Below, piece after piece: positions 1-13,152 of a DNA stretch of 64,000 nucleotides. The stretch comes from Mycoplasmopsis gallinacea. GTDB taxonomy: Bacteria > Bacillota_I > Bacilli_A > Mycoplasmatales > Metamycoplasmataceae. The stretch is from the NCBI RefSeq assembly GCF_012220205.1, contig NZ_CP047225.1, forward strand, positions 682,001-746,000. Reading direction: 5' to 3'. A program made the translations under genes and the position numbers. Positions within the stretch are counted from its first letter, which is position 1. The number at the start of each line of letters is the position of its first letter. The notes below the pieces were generated by a model. It was not told the origin of the DNA, did not search any database, and saw only the letters and a program-made list of their open reading frames with translations.

Positions 1-1203
1 TCCATTTTTATAGTCAAAATTATCACTTACAAGGTCAATAATTGTTGATATTTTGTAAGATGTACCCTTTTTTGAAATGTATTTTTTAAAGTAATTATGA
101 ATATAACTTTCAGTGTGAGAACTCTTATTTATCGCTTTTGGAATATCAAAAATTAACTCTTTTTGGTTATTTATATACTTAATTAATTTCAATAACGCTT
201 CACTAAATCTGTAATCTAGTTTGTTATTTTTGGTTCAATTTATAAAAGCAGAAAACAATTTCTCTCAATCTAAAATTGAAAAATTTTCAAAAATATTATC
301 AAAATAACTATAAACTCCTTTGATTTTAAACTCATTTTTAAATTGTTTTACAATTGAATTATTTAAGAATTTTTTAAGCATAAATGCATTTTTAACATAG
401 TTAATTAAATGAAACTTATCTAATACTTGATAGTCAAAATATTTAGCAGTTTCATTGATGTTTTTTGCTCCGTCTCCTTTAATACATATTTCCATATCAG
501 GTTTATAATATTCATTTTGTATCATTTCTATAAGTGCAATAATTGAATTTTTCTCGTCATATTTAGTTAATTTTTGTTCTTTATCAAAATATATTTGAAC
601 ATTATTTATACATTCATATCTGTTTGTTTTGTTATTAAATAAGTTAAAAGTAATCATTCTGCACATCAATTTTCTGCTTTTTCTGTTTTGTTGTATTGTC
701 TTATAAGTATCATCTATTTCAACATATAAAATGTTTTTGTGTTCATCTTTTACATCATATTTACGCAATTTATTTGAACTGCTATTATATGAATTTGCAA
801 TTTTATCTTCAAGTTTTGAAGAAATAACTTTCTCTTTACTATTTTGATTTATTCAATACTGATATGTGCTTTTAGGTAAAAATTTTGGTCTCCTTGCATG
901 ACTGTTTTTAAGAAAAGTAGCAAATTTCTTTGTTTCAATTGAGTATTTATTTCTACCTATTTGTTTTAAATAATCGTGATGATAATAAGTAAAATAAGTT
1001 CTTTTTTCTTTACCGTTTTCAATTTTTCTAATGTAATAAACTCCTAAATTATAATAATGTCTATTCCCTTGATTATCAATAATTACCCTTGTTTTCACTT
1101 TATGTAAGTTTCAATTAGGGTGTTCTTGTTTTCTTTTTATGGTTCTGAAATCTTCTTCTATTTTATTTAAATCTTTAATGAAATAGAAAAACGCTGTATT
1201 CAT
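1..1203 (-). CDS. ICE DDE transposase (Mbov_0401/CDS22 type), partial
   Basis: DDE recombinase that excises and integrates the ICE at many sites, as known for mycoplasma ICEs. The N-terminal 401 residues are present; the C-terminus lies beyond the left edge. With TGA as Trp the frame is open from the ATG at 1203. Acidic motifs fit an ISLre2/UPF0236-like catalytic core: VEIDDTYKT, then IKGDGAKNI, then LDKFHLINY. It is the last gene of the element, separated from the ParB-like gene by a terminator-like hairpin, so it may have its own promoter. The family assignment is from remembered similarity to the Mbov_0401 family; ends and catalytic Glu cannot be checked here. Confidence 0.82.
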
Positions 1204-1289
1204 TTTTACCCCCTATAAAAACGAATTCTTTCTATATTTTTATGATAATACGAATAAAAGAAAAACGGAAATTTGCACTATTTAAAACT

Positions 1290-1330
1290 GGAAAAATGAA
1301 AAAACCAAGTAGAATTCAATACTTGGTTTT
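1290..1330 (-). terminator. Rho-independent terminator after ParB-like gene
   Basis: AAAACCAAGTA (1301-1311) pairs with TACTTGGTTTT (1320-1330) around an 8-base loop. Read on the minus strand the stem is followed by a T-rich tail. It lies just past the stop codon of the ParB-like gene and before the transposase. Confidence 0.75.
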
Positions 1331-1353
1331 ACATAAAAATAAAATAAATATTA

Positions 1354-3306
1354 TTATTCAATATATTCTGGTTCTTCATCTTTATCAGGGAAAATGTTCA
1401 TTTTTTCCATTACTCTTTCGATATATACATAGTTAATATGGTCTATGATATCGAAGAAATCATTAAATTGTTTTAAACTTTGAATAATTTTTTCTTCTAT
1501 CATATTAATTTGAAAAGCAAATTCTAATGAATAAACGTTATGAATAAAATATGATAAAAGAGAGCGTGATGTTTTATAAAAGTTAATAAATTTTTCACAA
1601 GTATCATAACTTTTAAATAACTTTTGCAACTCTTTTTTATAAATTTCTGTATTTAAAAGCGAACTGAAAACCGTTTCATTAGGTACATTATAAAATAATA
1701 CTTTTTGTTGTTCAGACATTTTATTTTCAAATTTTATTCCTAATTTATTTCTGTTATTTATATCGCTATTATCTAAGCAAATATTATGAAAACTTAAATA
1801 CAAAATCTTTTTATCATTTTCATTTTCGATAGGAAAATGATGAATATATTTTCCTGTTTTTTCTCTTAATTTTCTAGGAAGACAAATTTCAAAAATTTGA
1901 TTTAAACTATCTTGAGTTTCTTTTGGTGCTATATTTGTATTGTTATTTAAGATTGTTTGTAAAAGTGCAAGTTTTATAAAATATTCACTAATTGCTCTTA
2001 TAGCAGCAACAGTTGCATTTAAGAAAAATTTAGATAAATTTTTCTTCGAACTAATTTGTGTATTATGTATTATTTGTTTTAATAAAATATCAACACTTTT
2101 GAATTTTTTAAATTTTACTTTAATATAATTACTTATTTTACTTGCTATTTTAAATTCTGCTTTTCTGCGTGAAAGCAAACTTTTAACATTCTCGTTTTTA
2201 ACGTTTTCTTCCATTTCAACTAATGTTTCAAACGAAAAATTTCAAAAATTTCTTAAAAATTCTTTTGTCTCCATTTTAAACTTATGTTCTTTGAATATGC
2301 TAAAAAATGTTTCTTCTTTGCTTATATTTATACCATACAATCTGTTGTAATATACGTCATAAATAAAATTTTGCAATTTATCTATCGAATATTCTTTATA
2401 ACTTAAAGAATTAACAAACTCTCTTTTTGCTTTATCAAATTTAATATTTATATTACTTTTATAATCAAAGTCCTTTCTTGCTTTAATAGCAATTTCTTTA
2501 AAAACTTTAATTAAACTATTTCTGCTTAATGCATTTTCGTTAAGTTTTAAAAAGTTTTCGTCAAAGTTTTCTAATTGATTTTCAAGAAAATTATTCTTAC
2601 ATATTTGAATTAACCAACACGCTTTTTTATAATGTTCTCATGCTGTTTTTGCATCCATATTAAGACGAGTTAAAATAATTTCTTTTTTAATTTGCAAGTC
2701 ATATTCCTCATAAATTTCATTATTTACAAAAATATAATAAATATCTAAATAAAGGAGCAATGTGTTTCATTTTTGATAACCAATTCCACCAATTCCATTC
2801 TTTTTAAACAATGAATTCGATATTTCTATATTATCGTTATGTATTTTAATTTGCTCTTCTTTAAGTTCAAAACTATTTATTTTTTTGACTGAAATACTTT
2901 GAATAAATTCTCTTAATTTTTTAATTTTTGCATATTCTTCTTCACTTGAATATCTCATCGCATCTTCCATATTAATAAGATATTTTTCTCGATTAGCAAT
3001 GATTTTTAAAACTGCAATTCTTCTATTCCCTTCAACTACTATAAATTTATTTTCGTCTTTTTTTATAACTTCAATAAATTCATTTGTTGGAAATCATTTA
3101 ACACTGATTGAATTAAAAAGTTCGGTAAAACTTATTATATTTTCACAATATAATTTAGCAATTTCTTTAATTTCATATTCAATATTGTAATATTCATTTG
3201 CATACTTTAATTTGCTTATAAAATCAAAATTCATTTTGTTTATAACACCAAATCTAGGGTTTCAACGACCAAGTTCGATTTTATTTAACAATTCTTTACT
3301 ACTCAT
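1354..3306 (-). CDS. ParB N-domain protein of ICE (Mbov_0400 position)
   Basis: 650 residues in one open frame with TGA as Trp. The N-terminal quarter has a ParB/sulfiredoxin-like core, visible as the motif VVEGNRRIAVLKII near residues 88-101, preceded by a KWFPTNEFIEVIKKDENKF stretch. The remaining 500 residues are lysine- and asparagine-rich and I do not recognise them. In mycoplasma ICEs a ParB-like gene often sits between the large membrane protein and the transposase, as here. Likely role is DNA binding, partition or regulation of the element, but that is inference. The start is an ATG with AGGAG ten bases upstream. Terminator-like hairpins flank it on both sides, so it is its own transcription unit. 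Confidence 0.72.
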
Positions 3307-3349
3307 ATCAAACACACTCCTACCACATATAGAGTTAATTAACAATAAA

Positions 3350-3355
3350 ATTATA
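3350..3355 (-). promoter_or_regulatory. Candidate -10 box for ParB-like gene
   Basis: TATAAT on the minus strand 44 bases before the ATG, in the only untranslated stretch upstream of this gene (3307-3510). No clear -35 box was seen, which is common in mycoplasmas. Confidence 0.35.
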
Positions 3356-3510
3356 TTCTTTTTTATGTTAATTAAATATTATAAATTAATTACAAATTTT
3401 GTATTTATGTAAGAATTATAATTTATTTTTATTAAATAAAAATAAATTATATAATAAAGAAAAAAATTGTTATAAAGTTTATTTTTTATTAAAAATTCTT
3501 TTAAAAAAAT

Positions 3511-3543
3511 GAAAAAACAAGCAGAATTTACTGCTTGGTTTTC
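3511..3543 (-). terminator. Rho-independent terminator of main ICE operon
   Basis: On the minus strand ACCAAGCAG pairs with CTGCTTG(T) around TAAATT, followed by T6, C, A and T-rich sequence. It starts one base after the stop codon of the 1571-residue gene and would end the long ICE transcript. Confidence 0.75.
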
Positions 3544-6500
3544 TTATTTTAATTTATGTTTAAAGCGTCTAACTCAAAACACAAAACCTAATATTGCTGC
3601 TATTAAAATTGAAAAAGACACAGAAATTGCGGTTATAATTTTGCTTTTTCTTTCTTTTGCTTGAAGCGTTTTTTGTTTTTCTATTTTTATAATTTTAATA
3701 ATATTATCATCATTTTTAATTGAAATTTCTTCTTCATAATTAGCATTATCTGTTGTGGTATTTGTAATATTTAAAACAATCATTCCTTTGCTAAAACCAT
3801 AAAGTCCCCTAATAATTAATCTTGCTTGATTGACTTTATTTGGAATAAGCAATGTTTTAATTACATAGTTTAATTCACTTTGATTAATGTGATATTTTGC
3901 TTCTAAATTACTATTGATATGATTTACAATAGCATCTTTTAATAAGGTAGGACTATCAAAATAAGTGATAAGTTCTGCAACTCTTAAATCATTTAAATTA
4001 GTAATATTTAAATTAAGTACTACATTTAAATCTTCATTAGTAGTTAATGTTTTACCGTCTTTATAATTTCTATTTTTAATGCTTTCTTCACTATTTTCAT
4101 CTTCGCTAGAACCGCCATTTTCTTTAATAAATTTATCAAGTTCTTCAATTTCTTTATCTCACATTTTAAGTTCTTCTTCACTTAAAGAAGAAGCAAGAAT
4201 GTTGCGAATAATAAAACTAGTTTCATTAATTGACTTTTTATTCATTGATTTAATTTTCATTTCTAATGTGTTATCTAAATCAAGCACAAGTTGTTTTAAG
4301 AAACTAGCATTATTGATATTTTCAATGTAATAATCATAGTTTCAAAATAAGTTATAAGATGCTAAAAAGTTTGTAATATAAGTAATAATTCTATCTTTAA
4401 TAGTATTAAAATCTCTTGCATCTTTTAAAGTAAGCATCGGTATTTCTAACTTACTTAAATCAATAACATCTCTTTGATTTAATGTTTCTTCATTAACTTT
4501 TAAAGCAAAATTAAATTCATTTTGTAATTTCACTTTAAAGGTATTAATTAATTGAAAATGATTTGAACCAACAATTAAATAAGTAGGTTTATTATTTGAA
4601 AGCAAGTTATAAATTACATCTTCAATATTTAAAAGATTTAAATCACTAAAATTAATGTTTCTTTTTTGAGCAATAGCAGCAACTTTTTCTGTAATTTGAT
4701 TGTAAATTTCTCCTTTATTATTACTATCAAAAAATAAAGTTTCTGTTTCGATTTCACTTAAATCAAAACGTTCATTATACAATCTATCTACATAGTTAAA
4801 GATACTAATTTTATATCTTTTATCATCTATTTTTCTTCTAATTTCTAAGACTTTATAAAAAAGTGGGTTATCACTAGCGAGATTAATATTAACTAAAAAA
4901 GGAGCAATTACATCTAAATTAACTAACTGGTATTCACTAGGTGAAGATAAATCTTCCATTTTTAAAGCAACTTGTTTTGCAATAAAATCTTTAATTTTAT
5001 TTACATCAGTAATACCAGAAAGGTTAATTGATGTATTTCTTAATCTACTTTCTCATAAATCAATTTCATAATTAATCATCTTCTTATTGAGATTTAAATT
5101 GAAAGATTTTGATTTAGGAACAATTGCAAGTTCTGTTTTAAACTCATTTTTAGCAACTCCGCAAATAGTGATTTTGTAATTAAATTCACTATTTTTCTCA
5201 CTTTTTAAATATCAATAACCTTTATTGTAATCTTCTAAATCAATATCTTTTAATCAAACATAAGGAACATTTAAAGTTTCTCATTGACTAATGTCGGTAT
5301 TTAAAAGTGCATCTTCAATTTTTGATACATTTAAATTAAAACGTGTTCTTCTTGCATTAATTATCTCTTCTGTTTCTAGTGTGCTATTTTCATTATCAAT
5401 GAAAGAAATTGGAATAGTAATAGTGCTTTCAGTAAGTTCATAATTAAAGACGTTTTTGTTTGAATTATAAGCAAGTCCTAAACTTAAAGTTAAGTGATTT
5501 CTATCAGAAGAAACTTGAATATTATTGATTTTTACAAGTTCTTTATTTTCAAAATCGCCAGCATAATCTTTGTAAAAAAGTTGCTTTCCATTTTGACTAA
5601 GGACATATTTATTTTTAAATGTATCATAAGAATAAACATTTGGAACTGCTTTAAAGTAAGCATCAATATATCTAGTTGTATTGTTTGTATAGTGTTGTAA
5701 TTTAAAGATATAGTTTGTAAAAAGCACAAAATACTGCATTACAAGTTCATAACTAAATGTTTTTGCTTTTTCTTCACTAATGTTGTGTTTAATTTTAAGG
5801 TATTTAATAAATTCAGAACCAACTGGTGTATCTCAAAAGTCATTAATTCTCGATAAACCATTAATTGTTTCAACAAATTTTGTCTTTTGTGCATTTAATC
5901 TTTTGTCAATTAATACTAACTTATAGTTATCAATACTTGAAGCAGCGTGAGCAGTAAAAAGATATAAACCTGTATCACTAAAATATGAATTCTCACTACT
6001 TACAAGTGGTAAGTCTTTATATTTTTTACCATTGTCCATTGTCTCATAAGAAATTCTATCTTTAAAAGTTAAATCATTGCGATTAAGTTTAAAGACACGA
6101 TATTGTCCATTTCGAGTTTCTCCATTAATCATTTGCAAACTACCACTACCAAGCACTGATGCTTCTGCAATAAAACCTTTAATTAATTGAGAACCATTTC
6201 TAAGTAAAAGTGTTTTAGTTCCGTAAGGAAGAGAACTTTGGAGTGAATAACTATCATTAGATAAAATTTCAGTATTTGCAGAAACATCTACTCAAACTAA
6301 TTGTTTCTTTGTTCCTGTGTTTTTATCAATTTCAGGGTCATAGAATTCATTTTTAATATGATTTCCATTTTCGTCTTGTAATAGTTCTCCATTAGCATCT
6401 TCCTTAAATTCCGTAATAAGTTTCTTTTGGTCAGGGTTATTTTCAGGGTCTCACGCATAGAATTTATAATCAATGCTTAAAGCGTTTGAGTTAATTAATA

Positions 6501-8259
6501 AATCAATGGTATATTCGTATTCAAGCGCATCTTCTGTATTACCTGAATTCTTTTTAAATTTAAGAATTTTGATTTTGTATTCTCTAATACTGTTTTCATC
6601 TTCTTTGGTATCTCTATCTATGATTAATTTATCATCAGTTAAAATTTCGGAAAAATGTCTATCAAGAACTTGAATTCTTTTATCATTAATCATTAACACT
6701 TCGTTTTCATCAATAGTTGTAAAATCAACACTAGCAGGAGAGTGGTAAAGTCATTTACCCCCATATACTTTTTTATCACTAATTCTTTTTGATTTTTCTA
6801 ATAATACCGGAACATCATCAACTAGTTCAGTGGTATTAGTTTGAAAATCAACTCATTTACTTGTTTTAATGATTAATCTTTGACTAACATCTTTATTAAT
6901 TGCTCTAACACTAGGGGTGATTTTAACAGGGTAATTTGATGCTAATTTATATGATTTAGGAATTAATGTATCTGTTTTATTTGATAAGAAGATATCTATT
7001 TTATTATCATCAATAACTTTATATTCAACAAAGAAATCAAATTCTTGCAATGTTTCATTTAATTTATTGATTTTTGCATCAAGTAAGTTTTGGTTTGTTT
7101 CTGAATAAAGGGTTCTTTCTCCTAAGTTTTCATTAATAATATTTAAAGCATTTAAATCTTTTAACTTATCTTTTGCTTTATTAAATGCTCTTTCATATCT
7201 AGAAACAACATCTGCAATTCTTTGGTTATCTTTATTAAGAACCACAAAACTCACATCAGGTACGAAAAATTCTAAATTAAATTGAATTTTATAATAACTA
7301 TTATAGAAAAGTCCTGGGTCATCTGTTCTTGTATAAACAACCATATTTTGCTGATAAGGAACCATCTCTGTATATTTTGTAATTGGGTCATAATCATTTC
7401 TTCAAACCACAATATCTGATGCAATTAAAGGTTTAATTGCTATTTGTCCGTCAATATTAAAGTTTGTTTCATCAACCAAAATTTCTTCATTATCTTGTAA
7501 ATATTGCTTTGCTTTATTAATTAAATAACTATTAAGTTGATTTTGAAAATTATCAGTTTTTTCTCAAATTCTCTTATTAAAGTAAATAGGAATATCTGAA
7601 ATTGGTCGATGATAACCATTATGTTTATGATGACTTTCTGAGTTAAACCCATTTCAACCATAATAACTCCATTTTGGAACACTAGGAACAAAAGCAAACT
7701 CACTAGTTAAAATTCCTTTTAATTCTTCTGAGTTTAAATTAATATTTCTATATTGCAAGTCTCTAATAATATGTTTTGTGTATTCATAGTTATACCCATT
7801 TTTATAACTATTAACATTTTCCAAATAATCAAAAGAAAATATCTTTCTTTGAACATCAAGTCTTTTGTATCTCATATTTAAATTTTTGATTTTTTGAGAA
7901 TTAGCATCATTAAAATCAATATTTTCATCATATTTATATTCATACTCTCTATCATCTTGGGTGTTTTCAAGCAATTTATGAGTATTTTCAAAACCAGCAT
8001 CGTAATAAATGTTGAAATTATCAATATGAGCAGGGAAAGAAAAAGTATTAATAGTAGAAACAAGCAAATCTTCTTTTTGTAAATTTAAAGTTCTTTTGGC
8101 TTCTCTATTATTTGTTAAATTATAAAATTCTTCTGGTAAGTTGTGAAAAGTAAGAATTTCCTTATTTTGAACATCATTTTTTGAACTAATAAATGAAAAA
8201 GTCAGAATACTTGCAACTGATAAAGAAGATAAAGGTAAAAGTAGTTTCTTAAATTCCAT
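3544..8259 (-). CDS. Large membrane-anchored ICE protein (Mbov_0399/CDS19 position)
   Basis: 1571 residues, continuous only when TGA is Trp. An N-terminal hydrophobic segment (residues about 5-25, no lipobox cysteine) suggests a signal anchor, and a C-terminal helix (IITAISVSFSILIAAILGF) followed by basic residues anchors it, so most of the chain should lie outside the cell. It is polar, Asn/Lys/Tyr-rich and lacks motifs I recognise. The position directly after TraE and its partner matches a large conserved ICE protein thought to be part of the conjugation apparatus. ATG at 8259 is chosen over a GTG one codon upstream because the AAGGAG site is six bases from the ATG and only three from the GTG. 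It overlaps the previous gene by 11 bases, implying coupling. Confidence 0.8.
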
Positions 8260-8840
8260 CACTTTCTCCTTGTTCTAATTTACTGATTTTATTTGCAACA
8301 TCTTCTTCTGTATCAAAAGCAACTTTTTGAAATCTTTCAAATGTTTTCACTGTTTCTTTAATTTTTTCATCTTCTTTTTTCTTATTAAGCATAAGTTCAA
8401 TAGTTTCATTTTTTCTAACAATTTTAAAATGGTCAAGTTCATTTAAAAATTCTTCTTTTGGACTATGTAAGTTCAAATTACCACTTTTAGCTAGTAAATT
8501 AAGAACTAAATCAAGTTTTTTATTAATGATTTCAATTTCAATATTTTGAAGATTAAATCAATGCTTAATATTTGAATGGAATGGACTTAAACTAGCAAAA
8601 ATGCTTTTTCTAAATGCGTAGAAAATACTTGATTGAAACTTATGAAAAGTATCATTAAGAGATTTTTTCTCTTAGATATTCAATTAGAATATTTTGAAGC
8701 GCACTATTAATGCTCTTTTTGCTATTTTTAAGTTCTTGTAATCAACTATTTACTAATACCTTTTCATCTAAATCTAAATTAGATAGTTTTACGGAAAAAC
8801 TTTTCATTTCTTCAACATCTTTATTTACTTTTTTACTCAT
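8249..8840 (-). pseudogene. ICE gene after TraE (Mbov_0398 position), frameshifted
   Basis: The first 61 codons from ATG 8840 end at TAA 8655. The +1 frame then stays open to 8249 with good coding character and the expected overlap with the next gene. Removing one A from the six-A run at 8663-8668 joins the halves into about 196 residues. The product is soluble, helix-rich and basic/acidic mixed, with no recognised domain. The start overlaps the TraE stop (TAATG), so it is translationally coupled. The second half has no plausible start codon of its own. Real mutation, slippage-based switching and sequencing error are all possible. Confidence 0.7.
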
Positions 8841-11782
8841 TAAATATATTCTCCTTTACTTTTGAATAATAATTCTTGTTCATAGTCATTGTAATGAATA
8901 CTAATAATGTATCTTAAATTGGAACCAATGTTTAAAATTCCTTGTCCAACACTTGCTCTTTCTAAAAACATCTTCTCTGTTTCGGTTAATTCTTTATTTT
9001 TGCTAAATAATTTCTCATTAATATCTTGTATTTCACTACTTTTTTGTCTTAAAAACAATGAATAATCACAGTTAGAAAGAAGCGCATTAGCATTGTCTTT
9101 TTCTCTGTAAAAATCACTTAAATTTTGAGTGTCCATTACAACTGAAAGTCCGTATTTTCTAGCAGTTTTAATTGTGCTAAATAAGAAATCAAATAGTTTT
9201 TGGTTTTTACTTTTCACAAAGAAATGTGCTTCTCCAATGAATAAACTAAGTTGTTTTTTCTCTTGTCTGTTTTTTGAAATTCTATCTTGTAAGAAATTAA
9301 GCACTACAAAGAGAATAATTTGGTCTTGATGTGCTTCTGCACTTTCGCTTGTGTTAATAATGCTATGTAAGTCAAAAATGGTATATTGACTATTAATATC
9401 AAAATTGGTATAGTTATTAAAAAGAATTGCTAAGGTATTATTTGTTTTGAAAATTTGTTTAAGTTGATGTGAAAGTAGTTTTAACTTGTCTTGGAAATTG
9501 ATTTTTTCTCATTGATTATTGTTAAAATCATAATTATCAATTACATCAATTAAATCATCAATTTTCACTCATTTATTATTCGGAATATTTGCAAGGTTGA
9601 TTTTATCGTCAAAATAACCTTTTGAAGCATAAAGTTTATTTAAACAAATTTTAAGATAGTTCATTAATGTGCTTGATAATTCTCCTTTAAAGACTAAATC
9701 AAAGAATTTTTCAAGGTAATCAATATGTTTATTGATTTTAGTTGTATTATTAATCTCTTTATCAAAATTCTCGCTAAATGCATCTCTAACTTGAAGCACA
9801 TTAATTGAAAGTGGGTTTTTCTTGCTTGCAAAATCTAAAATTGATGCTCCAAGTAAATCTCCATTTTGCTTATATTCCCGTTGTAAATCAAGCACAATAA
9901 CATCTCTGTTATTAGCAATATCATTTAAAATCATTTTCTCTGCAAAGGTACTTTTACCTGCTCCACTGGTTCCGGTAATAAACATATTTGCATTTGTTCT
10001 TTCAGGGGTTTTCTTAAATCTATCTAAAAAGATATATTCATCATTAATTCCCTTACCAACAAATAAGTTGTTATAGTCATTAAATGAGTTTTGTAAAAAT
10101 CATCAACCGTCTGAAAAGTTATCAATTAAAATAGTTTTTCGATTTTCATTGTAATAATTGCTAATTAACTTAGTTGATAAAATAGTCTCTTGTATGCTAA
10201 AAACAGGAACATCAATTTTAATTTTGTTATTAAATGCTTCTTTTTTAATTTCTCTTACTCTATCTCTTAACTCTTTAAGAGATTTTCCTTTAATTTCAAC
10301 ATAAGCAGTGAAATTGTAAAGATACTTATCATTATCTACCACTTGCTTTAAGATTTCATTTAAAGTATTTACGTAGTTATCATTTCTTCTATTAATTGTT
10401 GCTTTTTTATTCACTTCGATTTCAATTGTTTTTTGTGTTGCATAATCAATAACATCATTTGTTGAACTTTCACTCATTTTAGAGAGTTTAAAATAGGTAT
10501 TTCCGTATTTAGTTAAAAAGTATTTTAAATACCCTTTTGGTAAATGAAGCGGAAGATTATTAATTGCTAAAAAGGTTCTGTATTGATTATCTTTGTATTT
10601 AATGTAGTTGCTTTTAATTGTGAATTCTTCTTCATAAAAGACACTATTTAAATACACAAAATCTTCTTTTTGAATTGCATTAATTTCTTTTCAAGTTTGC
10701 TCTTTAATTGCTTCATTTTCTTTTTGCAACTGTTTAAGTTTTGTTTTATCAAATTTGCATTTAATCATATCTAACAAGGTTAATTTTCAATATGCTTTTT
10801 TAAATAGTTCTAACTCCTGAAAGTTATTAATCATAGTTAGATGTAATTTAGATACTTTGTGAATGTAAAAGAAATTAATAAACATACTTTGAAGCATTTC
10901 TCAAAAGGTAAATTTTCTTTTTACGGACACAATTTTATCTTTTAGTTTTTCATCAATTTCTTCTTGAAGCAAGAACTTTGTAAGTTTTTCTTCATCAATT
11001 TTGTAATTATTTACAATTGCTAAAAAATCAATAATTTCTAGTTTGTTTAAAATGTAAGCATTAATACCTAAATTTTGAATGTTATCAATTAAAACATCTG
11101 CTTCAAAATTTAGTGCATTTAAATCTTTGGTTCTAAGTACAATGTAGTATTTTTCAATTTCCACTTGACTATTTTCTTTATCAATATCTTTAATTAAACT
11201 TTCATAGTAATTAATTTCAATTTCATTTAATTTGCTTTTTAAATTGATTTGCTCTTCAAGTTTTTCTAAATTTTTATACAAATCGCTTTTAGCATTTGTT
11301 TTGATAATATCGTAATCTAAACTAACACTTTCTAAAACATAGTTAATGCTTTGGAGTTTCTTTTCAATATCTTCTTCATTTTCTGACCAAATATCTAAAC
11401 CTGAAAACCCAATCACTTTTAAGTATTTATATTCTTTGTTATTAAAGAGTGTAATTACATCATCTTTAATAATGTTTTTGTATGGTATTAAACTCTTTGT
11501 TTCTTTTGATGTATATTTCTTTTTACTGAATAAAAAGACAATCATTTTATAAAATCATTTGTAAAACCTTAAACCTTTTCATTTAAGAAAAGCAATACCA
11601 TTTAAAATAATGGAAATAATGACTAAAATGATTTTAGTTTTAGTAGAAAAGTCTCTGAAAACAACATTTCAAAACAAAATTGAAGCAACAAAAATGACCA
11701 TTGCAATTATTGTTTCTGTAAAACTTAAACCGTACTTAAATTCTGTTCGCTTTTTAGTTAAATCTTTATTTGTATGTGTCAT
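8840..11782 (-). CDS. traE: TraE/VirB4-like conjugation ATPase
   Basis: 980-residue ATPase that energises the type IV secretion channel at the membrane. Walker A is ITGTSGAGKST (about residues 602-612); a Walker-B-like segment is LSLFIGEAH (about 844-852), followed by a DTQN segment typical of VirB4. With TGA as Trp the frame extends 79 codons above the first ATG of the cytosolic part, to an ATG at 11782 preceded by AAGGAG. This adds two transmembrane helices (about residues 25-48 and 58-80), resembling a VirB3 part fused to VirB4. The stop overlaps the next start by one base. The gene follows the VirB6-like gene by 12 bases. Corresponds to CDS17/Mbov_0397 in other elements. Confidence 0.93.
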
Positions 11783-11794
11783 TCGCTTTTCTCC

Positions 11795-12851
11795 TTATTG
11801 TTTTAAGTTTTCTTTCATTTGATTTAATTTATCAAGCATTCCACTTGCTCTTTCACCACTTTGTGCGTGTTTAATATTTGCTTCTTTAAATGGAGCAGAG
11901 AAAGTATCTTTTAAACCGCTAAATAATCTTTTTCCACTTTCTTTAAATAATGTTCCTTTGAATTTATCTCCTTTTAGTCCTTTAATGTTTTGAACATTTT
12001 GTTTAAATGTATTAAATGCACTAGCAGCACCACTTTTTACATTGTCAAAGTTTTTATAAAGGTTTTTACCACCCCTAATTGCTTTTGCACCACCACGTGC
12101 AACAGCAAGACCACCTTTAACTGCTTTTGCTCCAACTCCTAATGCAATTGCACCAGCACCCATAGCAGCAGTTTTTAATTGTGATATTTGTGAAAGTTGT
12201 GAAAGTCCTTCGCGTACTGAAAGATTATCTCCAAAGAATGCAGCAGTAATTACGGTTGCTCCATTAATTGATAAAGTAGCACCAATTAAAATGAAAATCT
12301 TAGTAAAGGTATGTAATAAACCGTCATCATTTTTATCTCAAAATGAAAGAGTTCTATTGATAAATAAAACATAAATTTGAATAATAACAGGGTAGAGTGC
12401 AATTGAGAAAAATTTAGATACAAACATCAATTTTCATTTCTTCATCATTTTTCCATTATCTACCACTGAATAAGCACTTATTCAAGGACTAATGATAAAC
12501 ATATAAAGTAGTTCAAAGATTTTAATAATCACTGATAATAATGTAAATACAAATAAAATTGTTGGAACCACAACACCAATAAACCCAACAAGAATAAACT
12601 GATGTAGGACTTTGTATGTTTTGGTACATATCATAAGAAAAATCATAACCGTCATTCGCCATTTTATCTCATAAAGAGTTATGAATTTCTTGTGGTTTAA
12701 TTACTCTAAAAATTTCTCTATCAATGCTAAAACTTTGACCTTGATTTACAAGGAAAATAAGTTGTTTTAACACAAACATACATAAGCATAAGATAAAAAC
12801 GAAAAACATTAAAAACAGATAATGTTTAAAAGCGTTTTTTAAACATATCAT
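11795..12851 (-). pseudogene. VirB6/TrbL-like multi-pass protein, frameshifted
   Basis: Two open segments lie in different frames: an N-terminal part from ATG 12851 (one membrane helix, then a soluble loop ending near QNIQSPT) and a C-terminal part from about 12600 to the TAA at 11795 (several helices, then a Gly/Ala-rich tail with GAGAIALGVGAKAVKGG). Together they span 1057 bases, one too many. Deleting a T in the run at 12596-12598 restores a protein of about 351 residues. Multi-pass helices plus a Gly/Ala/basic tail are typical of VirB6/TrbL pore proteins; the place between pilin and TraE matches the Mbov_0396 transmembrane protein. If the shift is real, the element should be transfer-defective. 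Confidence 0.75.
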
Positions 12852-13138
12852 ACGACACTTGTCCTTTTTTCGTTTTTCATTCCCCTTATTGCTTGATAAA
12901 CTAGGAAAATTCCTATTAGTAATAAACTGGTTATAAGGAACTTAAAGAACATTTCTGGTATGCTAAAATTACCACCAAAAATATCATCACTTTTAGTTCC
13001 AAAAAGTACATAAAAAGGTAATTCGAGTGATATTTTTAAGAAAATATCTTGAATTCATTGAAATAGTCATAACGACAATCTAATGACTTGTCATAATGCA
13101 CTAAATAACGGGAAAAATAATCAGTCAAATACAAACAT
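12839..13138 (-). CDS. Small ICE membrane protein
   Basis: 99 residues, visible only with TGA as Trp (four such codons). Two hydrophobic stretches, an N-terminal one rich in Trp and Phe (about residues 4-36) and one near residues 63-83 (FKFLITSLLLIGIFLVYQAI), suggest an inner-membrane protein with a short basic tail. It sits between the pilin and the VirB6-like gene, overlapping the latter by 13 bases, so it is likely part of the same pore complex. No family recognised. A Shine-Dalgarno AAGGG precedes the ATG. Confidence 0.75.
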
Positions 13139-13152
13139 CTATTTACCCTTTT

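Noticed and set aside
4079-4330. Plus-strand open frames opposite the large ICE protein (and similar ones across the ICE)
   Set aside because: They are rich in Ser/Phe/Leu/Ile, mirror the coding strand, and lack ribosome-binding sites; the minus-strand genes explain the region.
8655-8840. The 61-codon frame after TraE as a complete small gene
   Set aside because: The next frame continues with strong coding character and no start, overlaps the next gene as expected, and the break sits in a homopolymer.
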